A stretch of 11,236 bases of DNA from an uncultured Demequina sp. (GCA_937925595.1 CALALQ010000183.1:1-11236), one strand, 5' to 3'. Numbered from the stretch's first letter, positions 1-7,194 are shown. The notes: generated from the letters alone by a model not told the origin. Made by a program: numbers and translations.

Positions 1-57
1 GGTTAGAGCAGCGGAATCATAATCCGCGTGTCGGGGGTTCGAGTCCCTCCTCCGGCA
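1..57 (+). tRNA. tRNA-Met (CAT anticodon), 3' part; 5' end lies outside the window
   Basis: The window opens inside the D arm. The anticodon stem is 11-15 pairing with 23-27 around a 7-nt loop (16-22), with anticodon CAT at 18-20. The T stem is 33-37/45-49 around the TTCGAGT loop (38-44). The acceptor 3' strand is 50-56 and the discriminator base is A57. No CCA is encoded; TCA follows. The anticodon stem lacks the three G-C pairs of initiator tRNA, so it is an elongator Met tRNA; a lysidine-modified Ile tRNA with CAT cannot be excluded. Its 3' half is supplied by the inserted element. Confidence 0.93.
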
Positions 58-59
58 TC
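15..59 (+). repeat. attL: 45-bp core repeat in the tRNA
   Basis: This 45-bp stretch runs from the last base of the 5' anticodon stem through the tRNA 3' end plus two bases, and is identical to 8953-8997. Identity ends sharply on both sides: G14 versus C8952, and A60 versus G8998. Tyrosine recombinases that use tRNA genes usually cross over in the anticodon or T arm and restore the 3' end, which fits this repeat and the adjacent integrase. Confidence 0.92.
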
Positions 60-60
60 A

Positions 61-80
61 CGGCGTTTCGCCGATTTCTT
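61..80 (+). terminator. Terminator-like hairpin just after the tRNA (element end)
   Basis: CGGCG TTT CGCCG forms a 5-bp stem with a 3-nt loop, followed by ATTTCTT. It starts three bases after the tRNA discriminator base, inside element DNA. It probably replaces the chromosomal tRNA terminator that was displaced to 8999-9030. The U-tract is interrupted, so strength is uncertain. Confidence 0.5.
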
Positions 81-81
81 C

Positions 82-98
82 GCCCTAGCAGGGCTTTT
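82..98 (+). terminator. Rho-independent terminator, left end of the element
   Basis: GCCCT AGC AGGGC is a 5-bp GC-rich stem with a 3-nt loop, followed directly by TTTT. It lies a few bases beyond the hairpin at 61-73, so the two act in tandem. It would end tRNA transcripts before the integrase promoter region. Confidence 0.6.
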
Positions 99-164
99 AC
101 GCAGTCCCTTCGTCTGGCGTCCAACCCCAACGGACCCCAGCGAACACCCCTGCCTGGGCCGCTT

Positions 165-184
165 GTGTCCCCTTCTGTGTCCCC
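165..184 (+). repeat. Paired GTGTCCCC direct repeats, left end (putative integrase arm sites)
   Basis: GTGTCCCC occurs at 165-172 and again at 177-184, a 12-bp period. An identical pair with the same period and orientation is at the other end of the element (8893-8912). Paired direct repeats inside both ends fit arm-type binding sites for the N-terminal domain of the integrase, though Xis or another protein could bind them. The pair is also 40 bp upstream of the integrase start, so binding could autoregulate that gene. Confidence 0.6.
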
Positions 185-223
185 ACCGGGGGCCGACTTC
201 TCGGGCTGAGCCCTAGGACGCTC

Positions 224-1384
224 ATGGCCAACTGGCGCAAGACCCGTTTCCCGAGCGTCTACGTCGCGCACTCGACGAGCTGCCCGGCAAACGCCGATCC
301 CAAGGCACGCTGCCGCTGCGAACCGTCATACCGCGGCCGGCGCCGACATCCGATCACCGGCAAGCCCGAGTGGCAGAAGCCCGTCGTCAAGAGCCGCGCC
401 GAGGTGCTGTCGTGGCTCGCGGGCGCCGACGCCGGTGGCGAGCACCTGCGCGAAGTCGCGGCGCACGGCCCTCTATTCGAGGACCTTGCCGAGCAGTGGC
501 TCGACGGCGTGGAGCAGGGCCGGATCGGCCGGCGGCGCGGCCGCGGCAAGCCGTACGCCGAGACGACGATCCTCGCGATGGGCCGCTCGCTGAAGTACCA
601 CCTGCTGCCGGAGTTCGGCCCGATGCACGCCGCCGAGATCTCCGAGCTCGACTGGCAGGCCTGGATCGACAAGCTCGCCCGCCGCGGACTCGCGCGATCG
701 ACGATCGCGAAGCACATCTCGGTCGCCTCCGACATCTACGCCTGGGCGTCTGCGCCCTCGCGTCGGCTCGTCCCGCGCAACCCGCTCCGCCTCGTCGAGC
801 TGCCACCGAACGACGAGAAACCGCGGCTGCGCGTCGCCCTGGCGCCCGAGGCCGCAGCGCTGCTCGCCGCGCTCGAGCCCGAGGACCGCGTCCCCTACGC
901 CATCGCGTCTTACGCGGGCCTGCGCCGCTCGGAGATCGACCGCCTCGAATGGCCCGACGTCCTCGACGGCGAGCGCATCGCGACCCGCCTCGTCGTCCGC
1001 CGCTCGAAGAGCGAGGCAGGCACGCAGCGCCGCCCGCCGATCGCGGACAACCTCCGGACGATCCTGCTCGACGCCTGGGAGCGCCAGGGCCGCCCGCGCG
1101 AGGGCAAGGTCATCGACCGCTCGGTGATGTCGGGCAAGATCGCCCGCCGCGTCGAAGCTCGCTGGGACGCCGCCGGCCTGAACCGGATCACGCTCCACGA
1201 GTGCCGCCACACGTACGCGTCGCTGCTGATGGCGGCGGGCTACACGATCAAGGAGCTGATGGAGTTCATGGGCCACGCCGATCTGCAGATGGTCAACCGC
1301 TACGTGAAGCTGCTGCCGCAGCCGGGCGAGGACGATGCCGCGGACCGGCTCAACGCGTACCTGCGGCGCGCCGAGCGCGAGTGA
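224..1384 (+). CDS. Tyrosine recombinase/integrase
   Basis: This 386-aa phage-type site-specific recombinase would integrate and excise the element at tRNA-Met. The N-terminal region has clustered Cys (C20, C30, C32) and basic residues, as in arm-DNA-binding domains. A SAM-like core-binding domain spans about residues 84-185, and the catalytic domain about 205-370. The catalytic set is complete: R234 (AGLRRSEI), K262 in the beta-hairpin, H325 and R328 (LHECRHT), H351 (MGHAD) and nucleophile Y360 (VNRYVKL). The ATG at 224 has AGGAC a few bases upstream (215-219). Position next to the tRNA and reading away from it is usual for tRNA-targeted elements. Length is normal for the family and nothing is missing. 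Codon use is very GC-rich, like the relaxase and unlike the Gabija genes. Confidence 0.95.
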   Translation: MANWRKTRFPSVYVAHSTSCPANADPKARCRCEPSYRGRRRHPITGKPEWQKPVVKSRAEVLSWLAGADAGGEHLREVAAHGPLFEDLAEQWLDGVEQGRIGRRRGRGKPYAETTILAMGRSLKYHLLPEFGPMHAAEISELDWQAWIDKLARRGLARSTIAKHISVASDIYAWASAPSRRLVPRNPLRLVELPPNDEKPRLRVALAPEAAALLAALEPEDRVPYAIASYAGLRRSEIDRLEWPDVLDGERIATRLVVRRSKSEAGTQRRPPIADNLRTILLDAWERQGRPREGKVIDRSVMSGKIARRVEARWDAAGLNRITLHECRHTYASLLMAAGYTIKELMEFMGHADLQMVNRYVKLLPQPGEDDAADRLNAYLRRAERE

Positions 1385-1412
1385 CGTCCCGACGGCGTGC
1401 CACGCTCTGATC

Positions 1413-1601
1413 GTGAGCACGCCGCCGAAGGATCTGCCCTCCCAGCGCGGCGAGACGTGGAACGACACCGAGGCGATCAATCGCCATCGGGCCATGACGC
1501 CGTCCGAGCGCGTCGCCCTGGCGATCGAAGTGAGCCGCGCGGCGCTTCGCTTCGCTCATGCCAAGCGCGTGACCGATGACCGAGTCGACCTTCGAGCCTG
1601 A
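1413..1601 (+). CDS. Small helical protein of unknown function, partner of the nucleotidyltransferase
   Basis: This 62-aa protein starts at GTG 1413, 28 bp after the integrase stop; no clear ribosome binding site precedes it. The reading frame also extends upstream into the integrase, but that part looks like out-of-frame translation. The sequence has a short polar N-terminus, then a segment centred on TEAINRHRAMTPSERVALAI that is probably helical and moderately charged. It overlaps the next gene by 26 bp in another frame, so translational coupling is likely. I do not recognise a named family. Its position and coupling suggest it works with the nucleotidyltransferase, perhaps as the other half of a toxin-antitoxin-like pair, but no motif proves that. 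Confidence 0.6.
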   Translation: MSTPPKDLPSQRGETWNDTEAINRHRAMTPSERVALAIEVSRAALRFAHAKRVTDDRVDLRA

Positions 1602-2016
1602 GCGGCTCGTCGCCGCGCTCAACACCGCCGGCGTCGCGTACGTGATCGTGGGCGGAATCGCGGCCACCGCGCATGGCGTCGTACGCGCCACCCGAGACGT
1701 GGATCTCGTTCCCGAGCCGGGTGCCGAGAACCTCGGCCTCCTCGCGCGGACACTGGCTGCCCTCGGCGCTGAACACCCCACCGGGGACGTCTCCACCACG
1801 TTCGGAACGCGCTACGGCGACGTGCACGTTCTCAACCGGATGCCGGCCGTCTCGTCGTACGAGCGTCTGCGCGAGAACGCGATCCTGATCGAGCTCGCCC
1901 CCGACGTGCGGGCGGCAGTCTGCTCCCTCGCTGACCTCCGTTCCATGAAGCTCGCGTCCGGCCGTCCCCGCGACCTGGTCGACGTCGCCGAACTCGATGA
2001 GCTCAACGACCACTAG
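1576..2016 (+). CDS. Nucleotidyltransferase-fold protein (MNT/AbiEii-like)
   Basis: This 146-aa protein has the signature of the minimal nucleotidyltransferase superfamily: a G26-G27 turn followed by RATRDVDLV, with metal-binding D41 and D43. A possible third acidic residue is D82 (YGDVHVL). The C-terminal LADLRSMKLASGRPRDLVDV is the usual tail of stand-alone nucleotidyltransferases, several of which act in toxin-antitoxin or abortive-infection modules by attaching nucleotides to RNA or protein. The substrate here is unknown. The ATG at 1576 lies inside the upstream small gene, implying coupled translation. Its stop overlaps the stop of the convergent HTH gene within CTAG at 2013-2016. As it is not needed for integration or transfer, I infer it is accessory cargo. 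Confidence 0.8.
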   Translation: MTESTFEPERLVAALNTAGVAYVIVGGIAATAHGVVRATRDVDLVPEPGAENLGLLARTLAALGAEHPTGDVSTTFGTRYGDVHVLNRMPAVSSYERLRENAILIELAPDVRAAVCSLADLRSMKLASGRPRDLVDVAELDELNDH

Positions 2017-2261
2017 TCATCGCGGGCGCGCACGAGGCGGACCGGCGGAGCGTCGACCAGCAGCCGCGCGTGACGCTGCACCCAGCGCTCGAGCTCGCTG
2101 ATCGGGATGAGGACGAGCTGCCCTGACAGCACGACCTTCAGCTCGGGCTGCACCCGGCGCTCGAAGTGGTTCAGGCTCATCCCGAGCGACGCTGCCGCCT
2201 CCTTGCGCGTGAGCGTGAACCGCGGCACAGGCTGGACGGGTCGCGCCGGCGTCTTCGGCAT
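2013..2261 (-). CDS. Small helix-turn-helix protein, likely excisionase/recombination directionality factor
   Basis: This 82-aa basic protein has an N-terminal FTLTRKEAAASLGMSLNHFER segment (about residues 15-35), the helix-turn-helix layout of MerR/excisionase-type proteins. LVLIPISELERWV (about 49-61) follows, matching the beta-wing and final helix seen in these small DNA-binding proteins. The ATG at 2261 is chosen because it lies 5 bp after the relaxase stop and because upstream residues of the open frame are Arg-rich out-of-frame relaxase sequence. It is the last gene of the relaxase unit, so excision and mobilisation would be expressed together. Excisionase is inferred from size, fold and co-occurrence with the integrase; a plain transcriptional regulator is the alternative. 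Confidence 0.78.
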   Translation of the reverse strand: MPKTPARPVQPVPRFTLTRKEAAASLGMSLNHFERRVQPELKVVLSGQLVLIPISELERWVQRHARLLVDAPPVRLVRARDD

Positions 2262-2266
2262 CGCGC

Positions 2267-5140
2267 TCAGAGCTCCCGTCCGATAGAGCGATCGCGTTGC
2301 TGCACGCGCTCGGTCATCCGGTCGGCGATGCGGTCGATCCTGGTGGCTCGCTCTGTCTCGCGGTCCCGCTCGCTCACGAAGCGGCGGGCGCCGTGCCAGG
2401 CCTCGACCTCGGCCCGCTTGGCGTCTGCGACCAGCGACCTTGCTGCCTGCTCGCGGGCGACGGCATCCTGCAGCTGGCGACGACGCCCGGGAAGCCACAC
2501 GCGACCTCGTCGCTCGAGCGCCATGCGTTCGCGGGTCAGACGAGCCGCCTCGTCCTCAGCGGCCTTCCTCGCTTCGCTGGCCTCGACGTGCCCAGTGTCG
2601 ATCGCGAGGACTGGAGCCTCGCTGTCGCGAAGCATCGCGGCGAGGCGCTCGATCGGTTCTCTGCGGTCCGGCGTCACGGGAGCGAACTCCGCACGCGCGT
2701 CCTCGGGCTCGGCCGCCACGTACAGCTGGTTGCTCAACCGCCCCCGGCTGAGCGCGACGTATGCCAGTTCGCGGTTCATGCCCTGGTCGGCGAGCACGAA
2801 GCATCGGTCGACGGTCGCTCCTTGTGCCACGTGGCCGGTCATGGCGTAGCCGTGGAGCAACGACGGCTCGCCGTCCCGGGTAGTCGACGCCAGGAACGCG
2901 CGGTCGAGCTCGACCCGCCGCTGGCCACAAGCCACGGTCATGGCACCGCGTGCTGCGTCGACCGTCACCACCTCGCCGCGTTGGCCGTTGGCGATCCCGA
3001 CCCTGCGGTCGTTGCGCTTGACCACGATCCGGTCTCCCTCCGCGAACTCCCCACCAGCCAACTCGAGCCGCGGTCCGCCCACGTGCCCTTCGGCAAGGAG
3101 CCGCTCGCGAGCGCGCACGTTGAGGTCAGCCACATCGACACGACGCTGCGCCACCATCACGCTGTCGCCGGGCGCGGCGAACCAATCACGTACAAGCCGC
3201 TCCCGAATTTTGTCCTCCGTCCGTTCTATGGCCAGCGCCCCGTGCTCGCCGTAGAGCCCGAGCGCGACCTCCGCCCGGCCGGCACGCAGGTGATCGAGCG
3301 CCTCGCGCTCCCAGGGGTTCGCCTGGCGCACGTTCTCGCCGAGCTCGACGGCCAGGCCACGCTGGATCAGGCCGCGGAACGCACCGCCCGCCTCGATCGA
3401 CGGCAGCTGCCGGTCGTCGCCGACCAGCACTAGCTTCCCCGACGCCTGCTGTACGTGCTCGATGATCGCCGCGAGCTGCCGCGTCGGAACCATCCCCGCC
3501 TCGTCCACGACCAAGACGCAGCGGTCAGGGAGGCGCTTGCCCTTGCCGAGATCCGCGAGAAGCGCGGCGACGCTCGTGCTGCTGATCCCGGCGCCCTCCT
3601 GCAGCTCACCGGCCGCGCGGCGCGCGATCGCGACGCCCAGGACCGGGAACCCGGCGTCCTGCCACGCCTCGCGAGCGGCACCGAGCGCGAACGTCTTGCC
3701 TGTTCCGGCTCGACCGGCGACGACGGCGACACCATGCCCCTCGAGGCACAGCGACTCGATCACGCATCGTTGCTCGGCCGAAAGCGTGGGCCGCGCCGCG
3801 AGCACCGCTTCGACTGCGCCGCGGTCCGCGATCCCAGCGCCGGCCTCCTTGGCCGTGACCGCGTGCTCGACGACGCGTCGTTCCAGCGCGAGCTGCTCGG
3901 CCGTCGAGTAGCGAAGCCGAACCGCGCCAGCCGGCACCAGGCGACCGTCGCGACGGCGGAACGACTCGCCTGTCGCCCGCGCCTCGTCGTCGGGGAGCAG
4001 TGGCACTGCGTACGCCGCGAGGAACCGGTCAGCGGCCCGCCCAAGCAGCTTCGCGTCGATCGTCGCCCCGCGCGGTAGCTCCTCGCATAGCGCGCGCATG
4101 ACCTCGCCGCGACCGAAGCTCGGGGTGCGTCGGGTGAGCCGGTCCGGCCCGACGAGCCGGGTCGCGACTCGCAACCACTCGTCCCGCTCGACGCGACGCG
4201 CCGGCACGCGGCCGGTGATTCGCGCGATCTCCCGCTGTCCGAACCCAAGCGCGGTCGCACGCTCACGCCATTCGGCGACAAGCGTGTCGGCCTTGACGCT
4301 CGGGTCCTTGACTCGCCGCGTGGCGAGCGCCGCCGCCTCAGCAGCACGAGCGCCCGACGTCCCCCGCTCGTCAAGCGCGGCCTCGATCTCCGCTCGGCGC
4401 CGGCTGAACGCCTTCATGACCGCGCGTGGAACGCCGACCACCTCAGCGATCCCGCGACGCACTGGCGTCCACTCGACGCCGAGCGTCCGCGTCAGCTCGC
4501 CCCGTAGCACCGCCTGGTACAGAAAACTCGCTGTGCGCGCTTCGGCATACAGCCGCCGCCCATCGAGAGCCGACCAACGACCGTCAACGCCGCGACCGAG
4601 GTTCGCCACCAGCACGTGGGTATGCAGCTGCGGATCGCCGGCTCGCGAGGTCCGGTGCCGGAACGCCGCGGCGACAAGCCCCGACGCTTCCTCGACGATC
4701 GCGCCACCGTGCCCGCGCCGAACGGCCGCAGCCGTCCGTTCGAGATGACCGACCGCCTCGCGGACTGCGGCGTCGTGAGCCTCGCGCACGCACGAACGCG
4801 TCTCCTCATCTCCAAGCCCAAACAGCACGCTGACGCTCTTCGGTGCCGAGAAGGTGAGGTCAAACCCCGCAACGCGAGCTCGGCTCGTCGACGACCGGAG
4901 CTCGGTGCCGTCACTGGGATCGAGCCCGTCGAGCACACGGCGTAGGCCCTCGGCGTCGACATTGCCCTGAAGTCGCAACTCGCTGGCGGCCGCGCCGATC
5001 CACCGGCCTCGCGCCTCGTTGGGCCCCACGTAGTAGTCCTCGATGCCGCCGCCGACGCTCTGCACGACGTCGACGCGCAGGTCGGCCTGGTCCAGGTAGT
5101 ACTTGGCATGGCCACCCGCGAGCTTCCCGATGGACAACAT
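2267..5140 (-). CDS. MOBF-family relaxase-helicase (TrwC/TraI type)
   Basis: This 957-aa protein would nick oriT, stay bound to the strand through a tyrosine and unwind DNA for transfer. The N-terminal relaxase domain (about 1-300) starts MLSIGKL and has tyrosine pairs Y14-Y15 and Y36-Y37; the first pair is the likely nucleophile. The metal-binding histidines H162, H173 and H175 (RHRTSR, then PQLHTHVLV) have the spacing seen in TrwC. The RecD-like helicase domain (about 450-810) has Walker A GRAGTGKT (476-483), Walker B VLVVDEAG (542-549), GDDRQLP (574-580), HVAQGAT (770-776) and YVALSRGR (794-801). A charged helical tail completes it. A start 13 codons upstream is possible, but ATG 5140 has AGGAG six bases ahead and the family's usual N-terminus. 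No coupling protein or secretion genes accompany it. Confidence 0.94.
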   Translation of the reverse strand: MLSIGKLAGGHAKYYLDQADLRVDVVQSVGGGIEDYYVGPNEARGRWIGAAASELRLQGNVDAEGLRRVLDGLDPSDGTELRSSTSRARVAGFDLTFSAPKSVSVLFGLGDEETRSCVREAHDAAVREAVGHLERTAAAVRRGHGGAIVEEASGLVAAAFRHRTSRAGDPQLHTHVLVANLGRGVDGRWSALDGRRLYAEARTASFLYQAVLRGELTRTLGVEWTPVRRGIAEVVGVPRAVMKAFSRRRAEIEAALDERGTSGARAAEAAALATRRVKDPSVKADTLVAEWRERATALGFGQREIARITGRVPARRVERDEWLRVATRLVGPDRLTRRTPSFGRGEVMRALCEELPRGATIDAKLLGRAADRFLAAYAVPLLPDDEARATGESFRRRDGRLVPAGAVRLRYSTAEQLALERRVVEHAVTAKEAGAGIADRGAVEAVLAARPTLSAEQRCVIESLCLEGHGVAVVAGRAGTGKTFALGAAREAWQDAGFPVLGVAIARRAAGELQEGAGISSTSVAALLADLGKGKRLPDRCVLVVDEAGMVPTRQLAAIIEHVQQASGKLVLVGDDRQLPSIEAGGAFRGLIQRGLAVELGENVRQANPWEREALDHLRAGRAEVALGLYGEHGALAIERTEDKIRERLVRDWFAAPGDSVMVAQRRVDVADLNVRARERLLAEGHVGGPRLELAGGEFAEGDRIVVKRNDRRVGIANGQRGEVVTVDAARGAMTVACGQRRVELDRAFLASTTRDGEPSLLHGYAMTGHVAQGATVDRCFVLADQGMNRELAYVALSRGRLSNQLYVAAEPEDARAEFAPVTPDRREPIERLAAMLRDSEAPVLAIDTGHVEASEARKAAEDEAARLTRERMALERRGRVWLPGRRRQLQDAVAREQAARSLVADAKRAEVEAWHGARRFVSERDRETERATRIDRIADRMTERVQQRDRSIGREL

Positions 5141-5150
5141 CGTCAGCTCC

Positions 5151-5303
5151 TCAGGCCGCCGAGAGCGATCGCTCGGCAAAAACCTGGCGGCTGATGTCCG
5201 CGCGCTGACGGAAGTGACGGCGGTCGTTGCGGCGGTCGATTTGGGCGTCGTGCGGAGCGTCTCTACGTCCTGCGTAGCTATCGGGAATTCGGAGTCGCGC
5301 CAT
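5151..5303 (-). CDS. Possible 50-aa protein upstream of the relaxase
   Basis: This short minus-strand frame starts at ATG 5303 (a GTG at 5342 would add 13 residues) and ends with a TGA at 5151, ten bases before the relaxase ATG. That stop overlaps the relaxase Shine-Dalgarno sequence (TGAGGAG), an arrangement typical of coupled translation. The product is Arg/Asp-rich (for example DRRNDRRHFRQRADISRQVF) and about 70% of codons end in G or C. No family is recognised, the ribosome binding site is weak and hairpin DNA overlaps it, so it could equally be non-coding oriT-region sequence. If real, a small relaxosome accessory protein would fit the context. Confidence 0.35.
   Translation of the reverse strand: MARLRIPDSYAGRRDAPHDAQIDRRNDRRHFRQRADISRQVFAERSLSAA
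5263..5277. repeat. Hairpin in the relaxase-gajA intergenic region
   Basis: CTACG TCCTG CGTAG is a perfect 5-bp inverted repeat with a 5-nt loop. It lies about 125 bp upstream of the relaxase start, a usual place for oriT structure or relaxosome-protein binding, but no function is shown. Confidence 0.4.
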
Positions 5304-5306
5304 CCA

Positions 5307-5323
5307 CTCGTCTAGCCGACGAG
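5307..5323. repeat. Hairpin in the relaxase-gajA intergenic region
   Basis: CTCGTC TAGCC GACGAG is a perfect 6-bp inverted repeat with a 5-nt loop, immediately upstream of the ATG of the possible 50-aa gene. It may be an oriT element or an operator for the relaxase unit. Confidence 0.45.
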
Positions 5324-5356
5324 CGCCGAACCGTGGCCACACGACCCCTTGCGAAT

Positions 5357-5373
5357 CGCGGGACGACCCCGCG
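5357..5373. repeat. Hairpin in the relaxase-gajA intergenic region
   Basis: CGCGGG ACGAC CCCGCG is a perfect 6-bp GC-only stem with a 5-nt loop, the same geometry as the repeat at 5307-5323. No T-tract follows on either strand, so it is unlikely to be a terminator. Confidence 0.45.
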
Positions 5374-5428
5374 CGAATGCGCGATCCCGCCTGCCATCAA
5401 GCAGATCTGGTGTTGGCGTCGGCCGGCT

Positions 5429-5452
5429 TGCACTCCGGTGCAGTGGTGTGGC
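5429..5452 (+). other. Candidate oriT: hairpin plus MOBF-like nic site
   Basis: TGCAC TCCG GTGCA (5429-5442) is a perfect 5-bp hairpin followed seven bases later by a possible nick point in GTGGTGT/GGC (between 5449 and 5450). In MOBF systems the nic site lies just 3' of a short hairpin. The F plasmid nick occurs in GGTGT/GGTG, and R388 has a hairpin followed by eight bases before nic. The layout here matches that arrangement and the element encodes a MOBF relaxase, but the assignment is inference from a short motif. Confidence 0.35.
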
Positions 5453-5598
5453 AAACGCGTCTTCGCCGTATGGCGACCGCTATTGAGTGCAGTGGCCGCT
5501 CAGGCCGGCGTCACCTATTCGGCCAAGTCTCTTTGCGGCAGTCGCGTGCGACGGAGAACTGGCGACTCATTCCATGATCCGTTATCAATGGGCTCGCT

Positions 5599-7194
5599 GT
5601 GAAGCTAATCGATGTAACCGTCCACAACTTCTGCGGAATTGACCAGCTGGATCTCAATCTCGGCGGAGACTCAGCGGTATTGATCGGGGCCAACGGATCG
5701 GGGAAGTCGACGATAATCCGAGCCATCGCGCTGGCCCTTGGTGTCCAGCGCTCGGTCTCGGTTGCTGACTTCACACAGACAGGCGCCCCGATCGAGATTA
5801 CGTGCACGCTCACGGAACTTGGGCCGACGGTCGCAGGAGAGTTCGCTGATTACGCGGACTTCAGCGCAGGCGGCCCGAAGCTCCGGCTCGGCGCTCGAGC
5901 CACTCTCGATGGTCCGGACGTCGAGGTTGTGTGCGGCTTTCCAGACGACGGGTGGATTGCAGCGCGCCGAAGCGCACTCGGGTCGCTCCCGGTCATCGTG
6001 CTGTCGGATGGACGCGACGCGGCCCGCATAACGGCCCTCGTTGGACGTGGGAGTCTGCTAGCGCCGCTGATCGCTTCGTTGGATCTCGAAGCCGAACTTG
6101 CAGCAGCTGGGAGCGCCGTGGAACAGGCCACCTCCCAACTCGCTTCCGCGACTCCGCTCGTGAACCTGCTGGCTCAGATCTCGGCCCATCTGCGCACGGT
6201 CTTGTCCGAGGCTCCTGCCCATGCGTTTGGGCTTGAAGGGCTGCCTGCTGCCGACCTGCTTCGCGAGCTCGAGCTTCTGCTCGAGTATCAAACGTTCCCG
6301 CAACCGCTGGGCCGGCAGCCGTCAGGCCTAAAGCAACTCACGACGTTCAGCGTTGTCATGCAACTCCTTACACAGACTCCGGGAACGCTGCTCCTCGTTG
6401 ACGAACCGGAGATTTCGCTCCATCCCCAAGCGCAGCGAGCGCTCATGACGCGTCTCGAAACGCACAGTAGTCAACTGCTAGCTGCGACGCACTCACCCGA
6501 CGTCCTCGTGCGGACAGACTTGCGGCGCGTTGTTCGACTGGAACGGAGCGTTGCCGGAACAGTCGCACACCAGGTCAGCGGCATCACCGACGCCAAGGAG
6601 CGGAGCTTGGCACGACATGTCTCCGCCGGGCTCGCAGAGGCTTTCTTCGCGCGCACTGTCATCGTTGTCGAAGGCCCCGGGGACCGCATGGCATTGAACT
6701 GCTTCGCAGAGACCCTCGATGTGGATCTCGATGCGCGCGGAGCCTCGATCGTCGAGATGGACGGAGCGGACCTCTTCGAAACGCTTCGGACCTTGCTCGG
6801 GCCTCCCGGACTCGGCATCAGGATCTTGGGACTCTGCGATCAGGACCGCGAGCAGTCGTGGTCCGAGGTGCTACTCGGAGCGGGTAATTACACGGGCGAC
6901 CGGTCCACGCTTGAGCAGCACGGCGTCTACGTTCTCGACCCCGACATCGAAGGGGTACTCGTGGCGACGCTTGGCGACGCCGAGACGGAGCAGGCAATCA
7001 CGGATGCCGGCATGGCGTCGAAACTGCAGAAGTTCAGGAATCAGCCCGCGAACGCGGGAATGCCGGCGCACGATCAACTTCTTGCGTTCGTCAGGCACAA
7101 GCGACAGAAGACGGTGCTGCCGCCAATACTTGCTTCGAATCTCGCCGCGGAAGCTGTCCCTGGACCCATCGCGAGGCTCCTCAGAAGTGTCTGA
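5599..7194 (+). CDS. gajA: Gabija protein GajA: OLD-family ATPase with TOPRIM nuclease
   Basis: This 531-aa protein is the nuclease subunit of a Gabija anti-phage system. Family knowledge: GajA assembles with GajB and cuts or nicks DNA when nucleotide levels fall during infection. The N-terminal ABC-type ATPase has Walker A GANGSGKST (30-38), a degenerate signature (PSGLKQL, 241-247), Walker B TLLLVDEPEISLHP (263-276) and a switch histidine H298 (ATHSPD). The C-terminal TOPRIM domain (about 350-450) has VIVVEGPGD with E358 and CDQDRE with D414 and D416, so its acidic triad is intact. The GTG at 5599 gives the usual MKLIDVTVHNF start of OLD proteins; no clear Shine-Dalgarno precedes it, and TATCAA at 5583-5588 could be a -10 element. 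It is slightly shorter than the Bacillus protein. It overlaps gajB by 8 bp. Confidence 0.9.
   Translation: MKLIDVTVHNFCGIDQLDLNLGGDSAVLIGANGSGKSTIIRAIALALGVQRSVSVADFTQTGAPIEITCTLTELGPTVAGEFADYADFSAGGPKLRLGARATLDGPDVEVVCGFPDDGWIAARRSALGSLPVIVLSDGRDAARITALVGRGSLLAPLIASLDLEAELAAAGSAVEQATSQLASATPLVNLLAQISAHLRTVLSEAPAHAFGLEGLPAADLLRELELLLEYQTFPQPLGRQPSGLKQLTTFSVVMQLLTQTPGTLLLVDEPEISLHPQAQRALMTRLETHSSQLLAATHSPDVLVRTDLRRVVRLERSVAGTVAHQVSGITDAKERSLARHVSAGLAEAFFARTVIVVEGPGDRMALNCFAETLDVDLDARGASIVEMDGADLFETLRTLLGPPGLGIRILGLCDQDREQSWSEVLLGAGNYTGDRSTLEQHGVYVLDPDIEGVLVATLGDAETEQAITDAGMASKLQKFRNQPANAGMPAHDQLLAFVRHKRQKTVLPPILASNLAAEAVPGPIARLLRSV

Noticed and set aside
17..271. Minus-strand ORF ending MPEEGLEPPTRGL, repeated at 8955-9158
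   Set aside because: The shared peptide is antisense translation of the tRNA-Met 3' half, a common annotation artefact; it appears twice only because attL and attR are repeats.
473..1495. Long minus-strand ORF antisense to the integrase
   Set aside because: High-GC shadow frame; the plus strand has a complete set of integrase catalytic residues.
2262..2498. Upstream extension of the HTH gene to 2498
   Set aside because: The extra 79 residues are Arg/Ala-rich out-of-frame relaxase sequence; ATG 2261 fits the gene junction and the family length.
2297..3433. Long plus-strand ORF opposite the relaxase
   Set aside because: Shadow of the relaxase gene: no recognisable motifs, whereas the minus strand has ordered helicase motifs over the same bases.
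6719..7186. Upstream extension of gajB
   Set aside because: This part is gajA read in another frame, Ser/Arg-rich and without motifs; the helicase Q motif follows directly after GTG 7187.
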